Origin: a virus
Length of the DNA stretch: 20,230 nt
Virus record (IMG/VR): IMGVR_UViG_3300049846_000276
Span: 1-20,230 of that record
Reading direction: 5' to 3' (one strand)
Notes under the pieces: generated by a model
Seen by the model: only the letters and a program-made list of their open reading frames with translations
The model's database searches: none
What the model was told of the DNA's origin: nothing
Program-made: the position numbers and the translations under genes
In this document: positions 17,880-20,230 of the stretch, one piece after another
Layout: each line of letters opens with the position of its first letter
How positions within the stretch are numbered: position 1 is the first letter of the stretch

Positions 17880-18633
17880 GCGCGGCAGATTGAACCCCAG
17901 CGAGATTGATCTCTCCAAGCTGAACCTCAATCAGGAAATGAACATCGAGTTGACCCCAGAAATGGTGGCCTTCTTGCGCACAAACCTGACTCCGATGTTT
18001 GATCTTGCAGCCAACAACCAGTCCATGCAGTCTGGCTATCGACTTTTCTCCGACGTCGGCGTCAACCGAACCCTAGATGGCGGCTCAAGCATGGACTATG
18101 GCCTCAGAGCTACCGGCTCGTTCGAGAACAGACGCCAACACGGACAGCACAATCCATACATCTCGATGAACAACCCACTCGACATTCCTGTCGATCACTA
18201 TGTAAGACGAGACTCGCCCGGAATTGTTCAGGGTCGCAATGAGATGCAAGAGTCATACGGCGGCATGATGCCCGGTCGTGTTGCAGTTGGCGGTCGTCTC
18301 CCCGTCTTCAATGATGCTGGCGTTGGCATACTCACCGGCGAATACAACCGATCAGACAAGCCTCAAGGCGGCGGCCCATCCATGGATGAACTCCGCCTCA
18401 GTTTCGAGCAAGCCATCAAGAATGGAACCATCAACGCCTACCTTTCCCGCATGCGCAATATGCCCGGGGAAGAAGGCCAGACAATGAACGCAACGTCTGC
18501 CGGAGCAAACTTCAACATGCAAGGCGTTGGCGGCAAAGACAGTACGCTGTCAATCGGCGGTCGCTACGACAAGACCTCCATGGATCAAAAGCCCAACGTC
18601 AACCTTCAAGTGTTGTTCAAGAAGCTCTTCTGA
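17857..18633 (+). CDS. Unknown protein between terminase genes, β-strand C terminus
   Basis: A 258-residue protein, Gly/Asn/Ser/Met-rich and probably loosely structured through residues 60-180, with a helix near residue 178 (MDELRLSFEQAIKNG). The C terminus has alternating β-type segments (STLSIGGRYDK, then PNVNLQVLFKKLF) that end in an aromatic residue, a pattern seen in some phage virion-module proteins and in outer-membrane-type β-strands. ATG 17857 has AGGAGG upstream. Its stop overlaps the terminase ATG (TGATG), so expression is coupled to packaging genes. A virion or scaffold role is plausible but not shown. Confidence 0.7.
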   Translation: MPYNSQSERGRLNPSEIDLSKLNLNQEMNIELTPEMVAFLRTNLTPMFDLAANNQSMQSGYRLFSDVGVNRTLDGGSSMDYGLRATGSFENRRQHGQHNPYISMNNPLDIPVDHYVRRDSPGIVQGRNEMQESYGGMMPGRVAVGGRLPVFNDAGVGILTGEYNRSDKPQGGGPSMDELRLSFEQAIKNGTINAYLSRMRNMPGEEGQTMNATSAGANFNMQGVGGKDSTLSIGGRYDKTSMDQKPNVNLQVLFKKLF

Positions 18634-20230
18634 TGCAGGTATCACCACAAGAAGCCGCCAAATATCTACTGCGCCTCAAGAAGGCGCAGACCTCTTTTCG
18701 CGAGTTCGTCCACGCTATCTACCCAGACCTTGTTTGGGCCGACTTCCACTACGAACTGATGGACGCTCTCGATGCTCTTGAGAAGGGCACGCTGACAAAC
18801 AAAGACGGCAAGCAGGTTACCCGCTTGCTCATCACCATGCCGCCACGGCATGCAAAGTCTTTCCTCGCAACAGTTACCTTCCCTGTCTACTACCTTGCAA
18901 GAAAGCCTGTTCGCAATGTCCTCTCCACTTCATACAATCAGGACTTGGCTAAGACGTTTGGACGCCAAGTTCGCGATCTGGCGCGTGAGCCGCTCGTTAG
19001 CCAAGCATTCAAAGACTTCGGAATGTCGGAAGAGAGCAGGGCTGTCGACGACTGGCGTACTTCTTTTAATGGCACTTATTTCGCCACGGGCATTGGTGGC
19101 TCGACGACTGGCCGAGCGGCGACGCTCCTTCTTCTCGACGATCCTGTCAAAGCCCGAGAGGAAGCCGACTCCGCAAGCCAAAGAAACAAAACGTGGTCTT
19201 ACTACATTTCTGCACTGACCACTCGTAAGCAGCCGGAGCCTGACGGCTCCCCCGCAATAGAGATCGTCATCCTTACGCGCTGGCATCCAGACGACGTCGC
19301 CGGTCGTCTCATGGAGACTGAGGACTGGAAAGACGGACTCTGGCATCACATCAACTTCCCCGCCATCAAGGAAGTTGGCGGCGAGAAGCGTCCTGTCACA
19401 GAACTACCGGAGGATGACCCACGCTATGTCGCACCCGGAAAACTCTCAACGGTTGCCCCCGGCAAGCGTTACTATCGCGAAACTAAAGAAGAGGCACTGT
19501 GGCCTGAACGCTTCCCGCTTGAAGAACTCCAGCGCCGCCGTCGCCTCGATCAGCGCGAGTTCGCCTCCCTCTACCAGCAGTCGCCCTACATCGCTGGCGG
19601 TAACCTCATCAAAGCTGGCTGGTGGAGAACCTACAACCCAGAGCTAGTGCGCCCGACCACGGTCATCGTCGTTGCCGACACCGCCTTCAAGAAGACAGAG
19701 CAGTCCGACTACTCGGTGCTCATGATCCTTGGCATGGACGCATCGGGCGACATCTACCTGCTCGATGTCATCCGCAACAAGTACGACTTCCCCGAACTCA
19801 AGCGCCGCGCCATATCGGTCAACACCCTCTGGCGAGGCCGTGGCCTACGAGGCTTCTACATTGAAGACAAAGCCTCGGGCCAATCGCTCATTCAGGAACT
19901 CAAGACAGCCTCCGGCCTGTCGGTCATCCCATACAAAGTCTCGACCGACAAAGTTTCTCGGGTCAACGCCGTCACCCCACTCATCGAGGGCGGTCGCGTA
20001 TTTGTCCCAGAAAACGCCCCATGGCTGGACGACTTCATGAACGAGTGCCAGTCTTTCCCATCTGGCAAGCACGACGACCAAGTTGACGCCCTGTCCATGG
20101 GCTTAGATATTTTGTCGCGCATGGGCGGCGTGGGCACAGCACTCATCAACGCGCCAATCGACGTTGCCGCATCCTTGTATTCCCAGTTCAAGCCGCTCAC
20201 AGAATCAAACAGTGGGCCTTGGGTGGACAA
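18633..20230 (+). CDS. terL: Large terminase subunit, 3' end beyond the window
   Basis: 532 codons are visible with no stop. The N-terminal ATPase has the deviant Walker A MPPRHAKS (K75) and Walker B LLLLDDP (D169, D170), with a coupling motif candidate in VILTRWHPDD. The C-terminal RNase-H-like nuclease has ADTAFKKTEQSDYS (D349), YIEDKASGQ (E411, D412) and the closing acidic pair in KHDDQVDALS (D481, D482). Together these are the packaging motor and the headful or cos nuclease of a tailed phage. ATG 18633 overlaps the previous stop. The visible length already covers both domains, so only a short C-terminal part is likely missing. Confidence 0.95.
   Translation, partial: MQVSPQEAAKYLLRLKKAQTSFREFVHAIYPDLVWADFHYELMDALDALEKGTLTNKDGKQVTRLLITMPPRHAKSFLATVTFPVYYLARKPVRNVLSTSYNQDLAKTFGRQVRDLAREPLVSQAFKDFGMSEESRAVDDWRTSFNGTYFATGIGGSTTGRAATLLLLDDPVKAREEADSASQRNKTWSYYISALTTRKQPEPDGSPAIEIVILTRWHPDDVAGRLMETEDWKDGLWHHINFPAIKEVGGEKRPVTELPEDDPRYVAPGKLSTVAPGKRYYRETKEEALWPERFPLEELQRRRRLDQREFASLYQQSPYIAGGNLIKAGWWRTYNPELVRPTTVIVVADTAFKKTEQSDYSVLMILGMDASGDIYLLDVIRNKYDFPELKRRAISVNTLWRGRGLRGFYIEDKASGQSLIQELKTASGLSVIPYKVSTDKVSRVNAVTPLIEGGRVFVPENAPWLDDFMNECQSFPSGKHDDQVDALSMGLDILSRMGGVGTALINAPIDVAASLYSQFKPLTESNSGPWVD

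Noticed and set aside
1-20230. CRISPR arrays, rRNA or tRNA genes, insertion sequences
   Set aside because: I saw no regular spaced repeats, no tRNA cloverleaf or GGTTCGAATCC-type arm, and no transposase motifs. A covariance search was not possible.

Overview
The window is part of the genome of a temperate tailed bacteriophage (Caudoviricetes). It carries a tyrosine integrase with its own promoter, a large terminase running off the right end, a primase-helicase, a SleB-type cell-wall hydrolase, and many short overlapping genes of unknown function. The host cannot be read from the sequence. GC content is moderate to high, and Shine-Dalgarno sites are strong throughout (AAGGAG or GGAGG).

Layout, left to right. 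(1) 1-213: a divergent control region between a cut-off leftward gene and the rightward early genes, crowded with TGTC/GACA half-sites. (2) 214-3439, rightward: a small Cro-like protein, a prim-pol/AAA primase-helicase, then three tightly coupled small genes, one with an HExxH motif; this block ends in a strong hairpin. (3) 3513-5608, rightward: zinc-ribbon and HTH proteins, a PDDEXK nuclease, three small basic or Cys-containing proteins, a terminator, and a protein with a C-terminal membrane segment. (4) 5609-6839, leftward: a conserved phage protein, the cell-wall hydrolase and an HTH/zinc-ribbon protein. (5) 6975-8009, leftward: integrase, with a consensus promoter covered by an operator-like palindrome. 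(6) 8078-16923, leftward: about 18 genes. The centre is a MoxR-type AAA ATPase (CobS-like) paired with a VWA protein (CobT-like), surrounded by small unknown genes. Two very small genes, of 41 and 18 codons, sit here and are easy to miss. (7) 16924-17441: a structured, repeat-containing non-coding region from which transcription diverges. (8) 17442-20230, rightward: a candidate small terminase, a structural-type protein and the large terminase, i.e. the start of the packaging and virion module.

The most interesting signal beyond gene content is a dispersed 20-bp dyad, TGTC-N10-GACA. I found seven copies by eye, all in intergenic control regions: three at 77-174, one on the integrase promoter (8045-8064), two at 15838-15885 and one at 16948-16967. 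This looks like the operator set of the phage's main repressor, linking early genes, integration and the leftward operon. A second theme is translational: an 11-base extended ribosome-binding leader (CAACCAAGGAG) recurs exactly before four start points of the leftward operon. One of these lies inside the long CobS-like reading frame, which suggests two products from that gene.

All functions come from motif reading and memory of protein families. No database search was run.
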